NCBI RefSeq assembly: GCF_002979555.1
Contig: NZ_PCOZ01000002.1
Location: forward strand, 62,001-126,000
From: Pseudomonas sp. MYb60
Lineage (GTDB): Bacteria > Pseudomonadota > Gammaproteobacteria > Pseudomonadales > Pseudomonadaceae
Length of the DNA stretch: 64,000 nucleotides
Direction of reading: 5' to 3'
Shown here in pieces: positions 18,088-29,927 of this stretch (position 1 is the first letter of the stretch; each line of letters starts with the position of its first letter). The position numbers and the translations under genes were made by a program. Under the pieces are notes generated by a model. It was given only the letters and a program-made list of their open reading frames with translations. It searched no databases and was not told the DNA's origin.

Positions 18088-20085
18088 TTAGTCTTCCAGC
18101 AGCTCTTCAGCCTGACCCAGGATGTTTTCCAGGGTGAAACCGAACTCTTCGAACAACGCTGGCGCCGGCGCCGACTCACCGTAGGTGGTCATGCCGATCA
18201 CGCGGCCTTCCAGGCCCACGTACTTGTACCAGTAGTCCGCGTGAGCCGCTTCGATGGCAATCCGCGCGCTGACCTGCAGCGGCAGCACCGATTGCTTGTA
18301 GCTGGCGTCCTGGGCTTCGAACACGCTGGTGCACGGGATCGACACCACACGCACCTTGCGGCCTTGCTCGGTCAGCTTGTCGTAGGCCTGAACGGTCAGG
18401 CCGACTTCGGAACCGGTGGAGATCAGGATCAGCTCCGGCTCGCCGTCGCAGTCTTTGAGCACGTAACCGCCACGGGCGATGTCGGCGATCTGCGCATCGG
18501 TGCGCACTTGGTGCTGCAGGTTCTGACGCGAGAAGATCAGCGCCGAAGGGCCGTCCTTGCGCTCGATCGCATGTTTCCAGGCCACGGCGGATTCCACCGC
18601 GTCGGCTGGGCGCCAGGTATCCAGGTTCGGCGTGGTACGCAGGCTGGTCAGTTGCTCGACCGGCTGGTGCGTCGGGCCGTCTTCACCGAGGCCGATGGAG
18701 TCGTGGGTGTAGACATGGATCACACGCTTCTTCATCAGCGCGGCCATGCGCACGGCGTTGCGTGCGTATTCCATGAACATCAGGAAGGTCGCGCCGTAAG
18801 GCACCAGGCCGCCGTGCAGGGACACGCCGTTCATGATGGCGCTCATGCCGAACTCACGGACACCGTAGTACATGTAGTTGCCGCTGGCGTCTTCGGCGGT
18901 GACGCCTTTGCAGCCTTTCCACAGGGTCAGGTTGGAACCGGCCAGGTCAGCCGAGCCGCCCAGCACTTCCGGCAACAGCGGGCCGAAGGCGTTCAGGGTG
19001 TTCTGGCTGGCTTTACGGCTGGCGATGGTCTCGCCCTTGGCCGCGACTTCGGCGATGTAGGCCGAGGCTTTTTCCGAGAAGTCGGCAGGCAGGTCACCGG
19101 CCAGACGACGGACCAGCTCGTTGGCCAGCTCCGGGAACTCGGCGGAGTAGGCCGCGAAACGCTGGTCCCACTCGGCTTCGGCGGCCAGGCCTTTTTCCTT
19201 GGCATCCCACTCGGCATAGATGTCGGCCGGGATTTCGAACGGGCCGTAGGTCCACTTCAGCGCTTCACGGGTCAGGGCGATTTCCGCGTCACCCAGTGGG
19301 GCGCCGTGGCAGTCTTCTTTGCCCTGCTTGTTCGGCGAACCGAAGCCGATGGTGGTCTTGCAGCAGATCAGGGTCGGCTGCGCGCTCTTGCGGGCGGTCT
19401 CGATGGCGGTCTTGATCTCTTCAGGATCGTGGCCGTCGACGTTGCGGATCACCTGCCAGTTGTAGGCTTCGAAACGCTTCGGGGTGTCATCGGTGAACCA
19501 GCCTTCGACTTCGCCGTCGATGGAGATGCCGTTGTCATCGTAGAAGGCGATCAGCTTGCCCAGGCCCAGGGTACCGGCCAGGGAAGCGACTTCGTGGGAA
19601 ATGCCTTCCATCATGCAGCCATCACCCAGGAATACGTAGGTGTAGTGATCGACGATGTCGTGGCCAGGACGGTTGAACTGCGCGCCCAGGACTTTTTCAG
19701 CCAGCGCGAAGCCCACGGCGTTGGCCAGGCCTTGGCCCAGGGGACCGGTGGTGGTCTCGACGCCTGGGGTGTAGCCGAATTCCGGGTGGCCCGGGGTACG
19801 GCTGTGCAACTGACGGAAGCTTTTCAGGTCGTCGATGGTGACGTCGTAGCCGGTCAGGTGCAGCAGCGAATAGATCAACATCGAGCCGTGGCCGTTGGAC
19901 AGCACGAAGCGGTCACGGTCGGCGAACGATGGATTGGTCGGGTTGTGTTTCAGGTAGTCACGCCAAAGCACCTCGGCGATATCCGCCATGCCCATCGGGG
20001 CACCGGGATGGCCGCTGTTGGCTTTTTGCACGGCATCCATGCTGAGGGCACGAATGGCGTTGGCACGCTCACGACGGCTGGGCAT
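18088..20085 (-). CDS. tktA: Transketolase
   Basis: This 665-residue thiamine diphosphate enzyme moves two-carbon units between pentose phosphate pathway sugars. The N-terminal half carries [28 protein letters not shown] and the ThDP motif GDGCMMEG...[12 protein letters not shown] (roughly residues 155-190). The pyrimidine domain includes [13 protein letters not shown] with the catalytic Glu. The length equals E. coli TktA. It is divergent from the sahR-like gene, and their shared intergenic region holds a 24-bp palindrome. Downstream are epd and pgk, so it leads that cluster. Confidence 0.97.
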   Translation of the reverse strand: MPSRRERANAIRALSMDAVQKANSGHPGAPMGMADIAEVLWRDYLKHNPTNPSFADRDRFVLSNGHGSMLIYSLLHLTGYDVTIDDLKSFRQLHSRTPGHPEFGYTPGVETTTGPLGQGLANAVGFALAEKVLGAQFNRPGHDIVDHYTYVFLGDGCMMEGISHEVASLAGTLGLGKLIAFYDDNGISIDGEVEGWFTDDTPKRFEAYNWQVIRNVDGHDPEEIKTAIETARKSAQPTLICCKTTIGFGSPNKQGKEDCHGAPLGDAEIALTREALKWTYGPFEIPADIYAEWDAKEKGLAAEAEWDQRFAAYSAEFPELANELVRRLAGDLPADFSEKASAYIAEVAAKGETIASRKASQNTLNAFGPLLPEVLGGSADLAGSNLTLWKGCKGVTAEDASGNYMYYGVREFGMSAIMNGVSLHGGLVPYGATFLMFMEYARNAVRMAALMKKRVIHVYTHDSIGLGEDGPTHQPVEQLTSLRTTPNLDTWRPADAVESAVAWKHAIERKDGPSALIFSRQNLQHQVRTDAQIADIARGGYVLKDCDGEPELILISTGSEVGLTVQAYDKLTEQGRKVRVVSIPCTSVFEAQDASYKQSVLPLQVSARIAIEAAHADYWYKYVGLEGRVIGMTTYGESAPAPALFEEFGFTLENILGQAEELLED

Positions 20086-20279
20086 CGCTGATCTCCTGGG
20101 GGTTGCTTAAAAGAAACGGAAAAAAGGACCGGCATTTTCCCTCAGCCACCGCCTGCGGGCAATGACAGATAGTCACTCGGAGGTGTTTTTCCTGCCGTTT
20201 GCGGCGCAATGCCTTGCAGATAAGGCCAACGAGTTCGTCTAAAGGTTATAGCCGCTGCTTATAACCGCCACTTATCGAT

Positions 20280-20303
20280 CAATATCAAAACTTTTTGATA
20301 TTG
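20280..20303. promoter_or_regulatory. Perfect palindrome, candidate SahR operator
   Basis: CAATATCAAAA and TTTTGATATTG are perfect 11-base inverted arms around the dinucleotide CT. The element ends 41 bases before the ATG of the ArsR-type regulator gene, just upstream of its candidate -35, and 195 bases from the divergent tktA start. ArsR-family dimers bind symmetric AT-rich sites of this kind, and SahR family members are known to control SAM-cycle genes. The link to this regulator is inferred from position and symmetry. Confidence 0.7.
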
Positions 20304-20306
20304 GCC

Positions 20307-20335
20307 TTGCGATGGCTCCCACCCGTCTCTAGACT
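20307..20335 (+). promoter_or_regulatory. Candidate promoter for sahR-metK
   Basis: TTGCGA (20307-20312) and TAGACT (20330-20335) are 17 bases apart. Transcription would begin near 20342, leaving almost no leader before the ATG at 20345, and no Shine-Dalgarno sequence is visible. If right, the regulator mRNA is nearly leaderless. Confidence 0.35.
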
Positions 20336-20344
20336 GCTGGCCTT

Positions 20345-21340
20345 ATGAACTTACCCGTGCCCTCCCTGCGTCCCGACGACGGCGATGAACTGGCAGCCTT
20401 GTGCAAGGCCGCTGGCGATCCGTTGCGCTTGAACGTATTGCGCGCACTGGCCAACGACTCGTTTGGCGTACTGGAACTGGCGCAGATCTTCGCCATCGGC
20501 CAGTCCGGCATGAGCCACCATTTGAAGGTATTGGCCCAGGCCGACCTGGTGGCTACCCGCCGCGAAGGCAACGCGATTTTCTATCGCCGCGCCCTGCCCC
20601 ACACCGAGCTGCTGGGCGGCAAGCTGCACGCCGCGCTGCTTGAAGAAGTCGACGGCCTGGCCCTGCCCAATGCTGTGCAAGCGCGCATCGGCCAGGTCCA
20701 CGGGCAACGTGCGGCGGCAAGCCAGGATTTCTTCGCACGGGTCGCCGAGAAGTTTCGCGCCCAGCAGGACCTGATCGCCGGGCTGGCCCAGTACCGCGAC
20801 AGCGTATTGGCCCTGCTGGACAAGCTGAGCTTCAGTGATCAGGCCACGGCCCTGGAAATCGGGCCGGGCGACGGCGGCTTCCTCCCGGACCTGGCACGGC
20901 GTTTTCATCAGGTCATCGCGCTGGACAACAGCCCGGCGATGCTCGAACTGGCGCGCCAGCTCTGCGAGCGCGAAGCCTTGGGCAACGTGCGCCTGCAGTT
21001 GGCCGACGCGCTCAATGGCACGCCTGTGCAGGCCGACTGCGTGGTGCTGAACATGGTCTTGCACCATTTCGCCGCCCCTGCCGACGCCCTCAAACACATG
21101 GCCGGGTTGCTGCACCCCGGCGGTAGCCTGTTGGTTACAGATTTATGCAGCCATAACCAGAATTGGGCCAGGGAGGCCTGCGGTGATCTCTGGTTGGGTT
21201 TTGAACAGGACGATCTGGCCCGTTGGGCCACCGCTGCGGGACTCGTTCCCGGGGAAAGCCTCTATGTAGGTTTACGTAATGGTTTCCAGATCCAGGTCCG
21301 CCATTTTCAGCGACCGGCTGGCGACACTCACCATCGGTAA
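20345..21340 (+). CDS. sahR: ArsR-family regulator fused to a methyltransferase-like domain, SahR-like
   Basis: This 331-residue protein has an ArsR-type winged helix (about 15-95; recognition region GQSGMSHHLKVLAQADLV) and a class I methyltransferase fold (about 130-320; motif I LEIGPGDGGFL at 170-180, acidic D194). This is the architecture of SahR, described as a repressor of SAM-cycle genes (ahcY, metK, metF, metE/H) released by S-adenosylhomocysteine binding to the methylase-like domain. The gene lies 18 bases before metK, and a perfect palindrome precedes it. Family and context support SahR; binding of SAH by this protein is inferred. Methylase activity is not expected. Confidence 0.82.
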   Translation: MNLPVPSLRPDDGDELAALCKAAGDPLRLNVLRALANDSFGVLELAQIFAIGQSGMSHHLKVLAQADLVATRREGNAIFYRRALPHTELLGGKLHAALLEEVDGLALPNAVQARIGQVHGQRAAASQDFFARVAEKFRAQQDLIAGLAQYRDSVLALLDKLSFSDQATALEIGPGDGGFLPDLARRFHQVIALDNSPAMLELARQLCEREALGNVRLQLADALNGTPVQADCVVLNMVLHHFAAPADALKHMAGLLHPGGSLLVTDLCSHNQNWAREACGDLWLGFEQDDLARWATAAGLVPGESLYVGLRNGFQIQVRHFQRPAGDTHHR

Positions 21341-21358
21341 AATCAGGAAAACATCGAG

Positions 21359-22549
<1,191 letters not shown>

Positions 22550-22564
22550 TCGCGCGCAACACCC

Positions 22565-22600
22565 AAAGCCCTGCCGGGTCCGCCCGGCAGGGCTTTTTAA
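22565..22600 (+). terminator. Intrinsic terminator after metK
   Basis: AAAGCCCTGCCGGG and CCCGGCAGGGCTTT form a perfect 14-bp stem around the loop TCCG and run into a short T-tract. It begins 16 bases after the metK stop. Confidence 0.95.
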
Positions 22601-22771
22601 TGCCCGCGTTTTTTTGCGCGACAACCTTCACGTTTTTTGGATCCAAACCTTGCAGGCAAAATGATGGCCCTCTAGAATCCGCGCCCTCTCGGGCCCGTCA
22701 CCTACTTGGATATTGCCCTGCGCCAGCCCGGGAGCCACAAGCGCGCAGGCAATCGAACATTGAGGTTTTTA

Positions 22772-23110
22772 ATGCGTATCTCCACGCTCGCCCCTGCCGC
22801 CCTTCTGCTCAGCCTGTTTGCCCTGCCAGCCCACGCGGCCGACCTGAGCGCATTGAGTGGTGCCCTGAGCTCCAAACTGGGTGGCGGCAACGCCGGCGAC
22901 TGCCAGAAGCAGGCCAGCGACCTGCAAGCCAAGATCGATGCAGCCGAGGCCGAGAAAGACACGTTGAAAGTGAAGGCCTATAAAGCCGCACAAGACCAGA
23001 TCAACAAAGGCTGTAACAAACTTGCCGAGTCCCAGGCCAAGGCCGACACCCAGGAGGCCAAGGCCGATAAACCTGACGCGGTGAAAGCGTTGGGCGGTCT
23101 GTTCAAGTAA
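22772..23110 (+). CDS. Small periplasmic Ala/Lys-rich protein of unknown function
   Basis: This 112-residue protein begins with a Sec signal peptide (LAPAALLLSLFALPAHA, cleavage near residue 23). The mature part is Ala, Lys, Gln and Asp rich, likely helical or coiled coil, with two Cys (GDCQKQ and NKGCNK) about 45 residues apart. I do not recognise a family, though its style is like the DUF1090 protein encoded at 24913. The ATG at 22772, preceded by TTGAGG, places the signal peptide at the N-terminus; the longer open frame upstream is rejected. It has its own terminator. Confidence 0.75.
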   Translation: MRISTLAPAALLLSLFALPAHAADLSALSGALSSKLGGGNAGDCQKQASDLQAKIDAAEAEKDTLKVKAYKAAQDQINKGCNKLAESQAKADTQEAKADKPDAVKALGGLFK

Positions 23111-23125
23111 GCCGAAACACCCGGT

Positions 23126-23156
23126 AAAAAGCCCCGCCATGCCGGGGCTTTTTTGT
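23126..23156 (+). terminator. Intrinsic terminator
   Basis: AAAAAGCCCCG and CGGGGCTTTTT pair around a six-base loop and end in a run of six T's, 15 bases after the stop of the small periplasmic protein gene. Confidence 0.92.
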
Positions 23157-23175
23157 GGCCGCATGGATCCTTTAG

Positions 23176-24870
<1,695 letters not shown>

Positions 24871-24912
24871 CCCCTTCGCCCCCACCATCAGATTGCGACC
24901 CTGGAGCCCCAC

Positions 24913-25308
24913 ATGAAATTTCTAGCCCCTTTTGCCCTGCTGACCGTCGCAAGCTTCATGGCCACCCCCCTGCTGGCCGACGAGCAGGCGCCCCAACTCA
25001 CAGGCTGCGCCGCCAAGCGCCAGGCCATCAGCCTTCAGATCGAGCAGGCCAAGGCCCACGGCAACAGTGCCCAGCAAGCCGGCCTGGAAAAAGCCCTCAG
25101 CGAAGTCACCACCCACTGCACCGACGCGTCCTTGAAAAAAGAGCGTGAAAACAAGGTGCTCGACGCCAAGCACGAAGTCAGCCGCCGTCAGGCCGACCTC
25201 GACAAGGCGATGAAAAAAGGTGACGCCGAGAAGATCAACAAGCGTAAAGACAAGCTCGCCGAGTCCCGCAAGGAGCTGCAGGAAGCCGTGGAAGAACTCG
25301 ACCAGTAA
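24913..25308 (+). CDS. DUF1090 family periplasmic protein (YqjC-like)
   Basis: This 131-residue protein has a signal peptide (APFALLTVASFMATPLLA, cleavage near residue 22). A DUF1090 pattern follows: GCAAKRQAISLQIEQAKAHGN, then a Cys in TTHCTDASLKKERENKV and a charged helical tail (RRQADLDKAMKKGDAEKINKRKDKLAES). E. coli YqjC is the reference member; its role is not known beyond a link to stress conditions. It begins 42 bases after ligB and may be co-transcribed with it. It is convergent with the cytochrome gene. Confidence 0.85.
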   Translation: MKFLAPFALLTVASFMATPLLADEQAPQLTGCAAKRQAISLQIEQAKAHGNSAQQAGLEKALSEVTTHCTDASLKKERENKVLDAKHEVSRRQADLDKAMKKGDAEKINKRKDKLAESRKELQEAVEELDQ

Positions 25309-25314
25309 AACCGG

Positions 25315-25764
25315 TCAGTGGTCCCGGAACTGTTTATGGCAGGCGCTGCAGGCATCTTCAACGTTCTGCACCGCAGGCCCCAGGTTGCTGGCCGTGTAGG
25401 GCTGGACCTGGCTGGCGGTCACCAATTGCGCGGTGGCCGCTTCCAGGTTGCGCGCCAATTGCTGGAATTGCGCCTGTTTCTGCCAGACATCATCCTTGGC
25501 GCTGGTGTGATCCTCTTCGCGCACACTCGGAAAATGCTTCCACGGCTCGTGGGACAACGCGTCCAGCTTGACCGCGCCTTCGGCGAATCTAGCGCCGTCG
25601 AACGGGATACGCCCGCGCAACATGCCGCCCAGGTCTTCGCCGGTCTTGAGCATTTGCTTGAAGATCGCCTTGCGCTGGCCCAGGGGCGAATTCGGGTCAA
25701 CACCGCCACAGGCGGACAGGGTCAGGCAGGCCAGCAGTACAACGGTGAGTCGTTTGAAAGTCAT
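25315..25764 (-). CDS. Cytochrome c'-like lipoprotein
   Basis: This 149-residue protein has a lipoprotein signal (LTVVLLACLTLSAC, lipidated Cys near residue 18) and a single C-terminal heme c motif CSACHKQFRDH, the position typical of class II cytochromes c such as cytochrome c'. The preceding sequence is helical, fitting a four-helix bundle. Such proteins bind NO or move electrons; the role here is unknown, and there are no neighbouring redox genes. The ATG at 25764 is chosen because the longer frame would put 20 residues ahead of the lipoprotein signal. It ends 6 bases from the convergent DUF1090 gene. Confidence 0.82.
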   Translation of the reverse strand: MTFKRLTVVLLACLTLSACGGVDPNSPLGQRKAIFKQMLKTGEDLGGMLRGRIPFDGARFAEGAVKLDALSHEPWKHFPSVREEDHTSAKDDVWQKQAQFQQLARNLEAATAQLVTASQVQPYTASNLGPAVQNVEDACSACHKQFRDH

Positions 25765-25893
25765 GGTGGCTTCGAGGTCACGGGAAACGGCGGCCAGTAT
25801 CCTCGCCCCGCCCGCAAAGACCAATAGCCCTATTAATAATAAGGATTGCCTGCAGACGCTACGGCGCGGGCAATCGCTTCAGGAAATGCTTGC

Positions 25894-27090
25894 ATGAATG
25901 TCATCTCGAAACACTGGAGCCGCCGCCTGGTCTGGGCGCTGCCGATGATCGCGCTGCTGGCCGGTTGTGACGCGGGCAAGGATGCCGACACACCGGCACT
26001 CAAGCCCGAACCAGAGAAACCCCACGCCGTCGCCACCTACGTGAGCGCGCCATGGGAAGCCTTGCCGGCAGTGTCCGACGCCGACCTGCTGGCCGGCTTC
26101 GGTTCCTGGCGCAGCGCCTGCCAGCGCCTCAAGGCCGATCCAGTCTGGGGCGCGACCTGTGCCGCCGCGGCCACGGTGCCGGCCAATGCTCCCGCCGTGC
26201 GTGGGTTTCTCAAGGAGCGCCTGGATGTGTTTGGCCTGCGCTCGGCCGACAACACGCCGAACGGCCTGATCACCGGTTACTACGAACCTGTCTACCCCGG
26301 CAGCCTGACCCGCACCGCCAAAGCCAATGTGCCGGTGTACGGCGTGCCGGACGACATGATCATCGTCAACCTGGAAAGCATTTACCCAGAACTCAAGGGC
26401 AAGCGCCTGCGCGGTCGCCTGGAAGGTCGTGTACTCAAGCCCTACGATGACGCCGGCACCATCAACGGCCAGGGCTCCAGCGCCAAACCGATTGCCTGGC
26501 TCACCGACCCGATGGACCTGCAGTTCCTGCAAATCCAGGGCTCGGGCCGCATTCAACTGGCCGGCGGGCGCCAACTGCGCGTCGGATATGGCGACCAGAA
26601 CGGCCACCCCTATCGCCCTATCGGCCGCTGGCTGGTGGAACAAGGCGAACTGAAGAAAGAAGACGTGACCATGGGCGCCATCAGCGCCTGGGCCAAGGCG
26701 CACCCGCAACGCATCCCGGAACTGTTGGCGAGCAACCCCAGCTATGTATTTTTCAGCGCGCGCCCCGACAGCAACGAAGGCCCGCGCGGCTCGCTGAACG
26801 TGCCACTGACGGCCGGCTACAGCGTGGCGGTGGATCGCAAGGTAATCCCATTGGGCAGCCTGTTGTGGTTGTCCACGACCAAACCTGATGGTTCACCGAT
26901 TGCACGGCCCGTCGCGGCGCAGGACACCGGCGGCGCCATCACCGGCGAAGTCCGCGCGGACTTGTTCTGGGGCACCGGCAATGCCGCGGGAGAACTGGCG
27001 GGGAACATGAAGCAACAAGGCCAGATCTGGATGCTGTGGCCAAAAGGCACGGCATTGCCGCAAGTGCCGGATGCACCTGTAGGAAGCTGA
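25894..27090 (+). CDS. mltA: Membrane-bound lytic murein transglycosylase A
   Basis: This 398-residue lipoprotein (MIALLAGC lipobox, Cys near residue 25) cleaves peptidoglycan glycan strands to give 1,6-anhydromuramic ends. MltA hallmarks are LITGYYEPVYPGS near residue 126, IQGSGRIQL near 215, and the 3D domain sequence AQDTGGAITGEVRADLFWGTG near the C-terminus, which carries the catalytic Asp. The upstream in-frame ATG at 25846 would put 16 residues ahead of the signal, so the ATG at 25894 is used. It is a monocistronic outer membrane enzyme. Confidence 0.93.
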   Translation: MNVISKHWSRRLVWALPMIALLAGCDAGKDADTPALKPEPEKPHAVATYVSAPWEALPAVSDADLLAGFGSWRSACQRLKADPVWGATCAAAATVPANAPAVRGFLKERLDVFGLRSADNTPNGLITGYYEPVYPGSLTRTAKANVPVYGVPDDMIIVNLESIYPELKGKRLRGRLEGRVLKPYDDAGTINGQGSSAKPIAWLTDPMDLQFLQIQGSGRIQLAGGRQLRVGYGDQNGHPYRPIGRWLVEQGELKKEDVTMGAISAWAKAHPQRIPELLASNPSYVFFSARPDSNEGPRGSLNVPLTAGYSVAVDRKVIPLGSLLWLSTTKPDGSPIARPVAAQDTGGAITGEVRADLFWGTGNAAGELAGNMKQQGQIWMLWPKGTALPQVPDAPVGS

Positions 27091-27131
27091 AGAATAATGT
27101 CGAGCGGGTGTGGGAGCCGGCTCGACAACCT

Positions 27132-27521
27132 TCAGATCGAGACGAAGAAGAAACTCGCAATCAACACCATGCCCGCGAACCACACCAGCGACCGCAGGAT
27201 CGCCCAATCGGCCACGTAACAGATGATGTACAACAGGCGGCTGGTGATAAACAGCACGGCCAACACATTGATGGTCACCAGTTCGGCTTCACCGGCCAGG
27301 TGCGCGATAATCACCGCCGCCGCAAAGGCTGGGGTGACCTCGAAGCTGTTGAGCTGGGCGTTGTGCGCACGGCGGGCGAACCCGTCGAGGTTGTCCAGGA
27401 ATGCCCGCGGGTCATGATTCTGCCGGGGCCCGAACTTGCCGCCGCTGAACTTGGCCAGACCTGTGCACAGGTAAGGCAGGAAAATTGCGATCAACACACA
27501 CCAGAAGGCCACCGTCATCAC
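27132..27521 (-). CDS. MAPEG family membrane protein
   Basis: This 129-residue protein has four predicted transmembrane helices and the MAPEG pattern: RAFLDNLDGFARRAHNAQLNSFEVTPAFAAAV after the first helix, where the Asn, Glu and Phe are typical, and a Tyr/Arg-rich third segment (FITSRLLYIICYVAD). Bacterial MAPEG proteins include microsomal-type glutathione transferases, but many have no known substrate. It is a single gene, divergent from the antiporter gene and convergent with mltA. An ATG one codon downstream is an equally plausible start. Confidence 0.85.
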   Translation of the reverse strand: MMTVAFWCVLIAIFLPYLCTGLAKFSGGKFGPRQNHDPRAFLDNLDGFARRAHNAQLNSFEVTPAFAAAVIIAHLAGEAELVTINVLAVLFITSRLLYIICYVADWAILRSLVWFAGMVLIASFFFVSI

Positions 27522-27715
27522 TGATTCCTTTTTTAGTTTTTAAACAGAAATTAGAGTTTTAGCACTAAACCTCACACGCCGCACCCACCGCTATGAACCG
27601 CTGCACGCCCAAAGGTTCTACCGGTCTTTTGCCCTGCGCCCTGCAACCTCGCGCCGTGGCTGCGGTCCACCCACCCGTTAATGATCCATCCCCCCCCAAC
27701 TTCCAAGGACCCCGG

Positions 27716-28975
27716 ATGCTTGAACTTGTCGCCGCTTTCATCTGCCTCACCACCCTGCTCACCTATGTGAACTTCCGTTTCATCGGCCTGCCACCCACCA
27801 TCGGCGTGATGGTCACGGCCCTGGTGTTTTCCCTGATCCTGCAAGGCTTGAGCGTGCTCGGTTACCCGGGCCTGGAAGAGCGCATCCAGCAATTGATCGG
27901 CCAGATCGACTTCGGCGACCTGCTGATGAACTGGATGCTGTCGTTCCTGTTATTCGCCGGCGCCTTGCACGTCAACCTCAATGACCTGCGCAGCTACCGC
28001 TGGCCGATCGGCCTGCTGGCGACCTTTGGCGTGTTGATCGCCACCGTGGTGATCGGCAGCCTGGCGTATTACATCTTTGCCCTGTTCGGCTGGCATGTAA
28101 GCTTCCTGTACTGCCTGTTGTTCGGCGCGCTGATCTCGCCCACCGACCCCATCGCAGTACTCGGCGTGCTGCGTACTGCCAACGCCTCCAAGCCATTGAA
28201 GACCACCATCGTGGGCGAGTCGCTGTTCAACGACGGCACCGCCGTGGTGGTGTTTACCGTCTTGCTGGGTATCGCCCAGCTGGGTGAAACCCCCACCGTC
28301 GGCGCAACCGCCATGCTGTTCGCCCATGAAGCCATTGGTGGCGTGGTGTTCGGCGGGCTCATCGGCTACCTGGTGTACCTGATGATCAAGAGCATCGAGC
28401 AGCACCAGATCGAAGTGATGCTGACCCTTGCCCTGGTGATCGGCGGCTCGGCGATGGCCACCGAGCTGCATGTCTCGGCGCCGATTGCGATGGTGGTCGC
28501 GGGCCTGATCATCGGCAACCTGGGCCGCAAGCTGGCGATGAACGACATGACCCGCCGCTACCTGGACGGTTTCTGGGAGTTGCTCGATGACATGCTCAAC
28601 GCCCTGCTGTTCGCGCTGATCGGCATGGAACTGCTGCTGTTGCCGTTCAACTGGCTGCACGTGTTCGCCGCCAGCCTGCTGGCGGTCGCCATCCTGTTGT
28701 CACGCCTGCTGACGGTAGCCCCGGCGATCCTGTTGCTGCGCCGCTGGCGGACGGTGCCGCGCGGCACCATCCGCATCCTCACCTGGGGCGGTTTGCGGGG
28801 CGGGGTGTCTGTGGCGCTCGCCTTGGCACTGCCATTGGGCCCGGAACGTGACCTGCTGCTGAGCATCACCTACATCGTGGTGCTGTCGTCGATCCTGTTG
28901 CAGGGGTTGAGTATCGGCAAGCTGGTCAAGCGTGTGACCCGGGACGAGCCCCAGGCCGCACCTGAACCTCACTGA
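27716..28975 (+). CDS. Sodium:proton antiporter, CPA1 family
   Basis: This 419-residue protein has about 12 transmembrane segments and the CPA1 (NhaP-like) signatures: GALISPTDPIAVLGVLR near residue 136, which holds the ion-binding Asp and Thr-Asp-Pro, and VGESLFNDGTAVVVFTVLLG near 163. TWGGLRGGVSVALAL near 358 is also typical. It exchanges Na+ or K+ for H+ across the inner membrane. The frame remains open upstream, but the ATG at 27716, after CCAAGGACCCCGG, begins at the first helix. Its last 7 bases overlap the convergent yfdC-like gene. Confidence 0.9.
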   Translation: MLELVAAFICLTTLLTYVNFRFIGLPPTIGVMVTALVFSLILQGLSVLGYPGLEERIQQLIGQIDFGDLLMNWMLSFLLFAGALHVNLNDLRSYRWPIGLLATFGVLIATVVIGSLAYYIFALFGWHVSFLYCLLFGALISPTDPIAVLGVLRTANASKPLKTTIVGESLFNDGTAVVVFTVLLGIAQLGETPTVGATAMLFAHEAIGGVVFGGLIGYLVYLMIKSIEQHQIEVMLTLALVIGGSAMATELHVSAPIAMVVAGLIIGNLGRKLAMNDMTRRYLDGFWELLDDMLNALLFALIGMELLLLPFNWLHVFAASLLAVAILLSRLLTVAPAILLLRRWRTVPRGTIRILTWGGLRGGVSVALALALPLGPERDLLLSITYIVVLSSILLQGLSIGKLVKRVTRDEPQAAPEPH

Positions 28976-29856
28976 TCCTTGTCGAGGGACTGCGGATGCC
29001 GTGGGTCCGCAGTCTTCTTGCCCGGCAGGCTGCTTTCGCTGCGAATCTGCGCGTGGCTGATCAACGCGAAGATAAAACTGCCGCCGATGATATTGCCCGC
29101 CAGGGTCGGCCCGGCGAACACCAGCCAGAAATCCTTCCACGGCAACTCGCCGGCAAACACCAGGTAGGACACTTCCGCCGAACCGACGACGATGTGGGTG
29201 AAATCCCCCAGCGCCATCAGGTAGGTGATGAGGATAATGATCCACATCTTGGCGCTCTCCATGGACGGGATCATCCACACCATGGTGGCAATCATCCAGC
29301 CGGAAATGATGCCTTTGGCGAACATCTGGCCGGCGTCGTTTTCCATGATCTTGCGTCCGATCTCCAGAAAGGCCAGGTCGGTCTTGGTGTCGAAGATCGG
29401 CAGGTGCAACATCACATAGGCCACCAGCAAGGTGCCGCAAAGGTTACCCACCAGCACCACCGACCATAACCGCAGCAGTCGCCCCGCATTGTTCAGGGTG
29501 GGTTTGCTCATGACCGGCAGCACGGCGGTCAGGGTGTTTTCGGTGAACAGTTGCTGGCGCGCGAGGATCACCGCCAGAAAGCCCGCGCAGTACCCGAAGC
29601 TGGCAATCACTTTGAACCCTTCGCCCTCCGGCAACCTGGAGTTGAGCAACCCCATCGCCATCAACGACAGGCCCATGGTCAGCCCGGCCGCCAGTGCCGA
29701 CCACCACAGCGCAGCGACACTGCGCTCCAGCTCCTGATCGCCCTGGGTGCGGATGATTTCATGCAGCACGGCCGCACGGGGTGGCTGATTCTTGTCCACA
29801 TCCTGTTGCTCTTCCTGCGACAGGTTGGGGGTCTTGCCGTCTTCTTGAGTGGCCAT
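28969..29856 (-). CDS. yfdC: Formate/nitrite transporter family protein, YfdC-like
   Basis: This 295-residue inner membrane protein has the FNT fold of six helices, with FGYCAGFLAVILARQQLFTENTLTAVLPV as the family region near residue 87 and GNLCGTLLVAYVML near 137. Both termini are charged and cytosolic. YfdC proteins are distant FNT members whose transported ion is not established; formate and nitrite specificity residues cannot be confirmed. The gene ends inside the last codons of the convergent antiporter gene and lies 71 bases downstream of the ExoU-like gene, with which it might be co-transcribed. Confidence 0.85.
   Translation of the reverse strand: MATQEDGKTPNLSQEEQQDVDKNQPPRAAVLHEIIRTQGDQELERSVAALWWSALAAGLTMGLSLMAMGLLNSRLPEGEGFKVIASFGYCAGFLAVILARQQLFTENTLTAVLPVMSKPTLNNAGRLLRLWSVVLVGNLCGTLLVAYVMLHLPIFDTKTDLAFLEIGRKIMENDAGQMFAKGIISGWMIATMVWMIPSMESAKMWIIILITYLMALGDFTHIVVGSAEVSYLVFAGELPWKDFWLVFAGPTLAGNIIGGSFIFALISHAQIRSESSLPGKKTADPRHPQSLDKDQ
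28988..29019 (+). terminator. Probable antiporter terminator inside yfdC coding sequence
   Basis: GACTGCGGA and TCCGCAGTC form a perfect 9-bp stem around a 9-base loop and are followed by TTCTTG. The hairpin begins 12 bases after the antiporter stop, but its bases also encode the C-terminus of the convergent YfdC-like protein. Confidence 0.5.
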
Positions 29857-29927
29857 GATTGATCAGAGTCCGAGAGGTGCCTGTAGCTACGACACGCCGC
29901 GACATTAGCTGTTCAATGGCCACGTAT

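Noticed and set aside
16879..20091. 1070-codon open frame on the plus strand, antisense to epd and tktA
   Set aside because: It mirrors well-recognised genes on the other strand and its translation has no family similarity; such frames arise from high GC at third codon positions.
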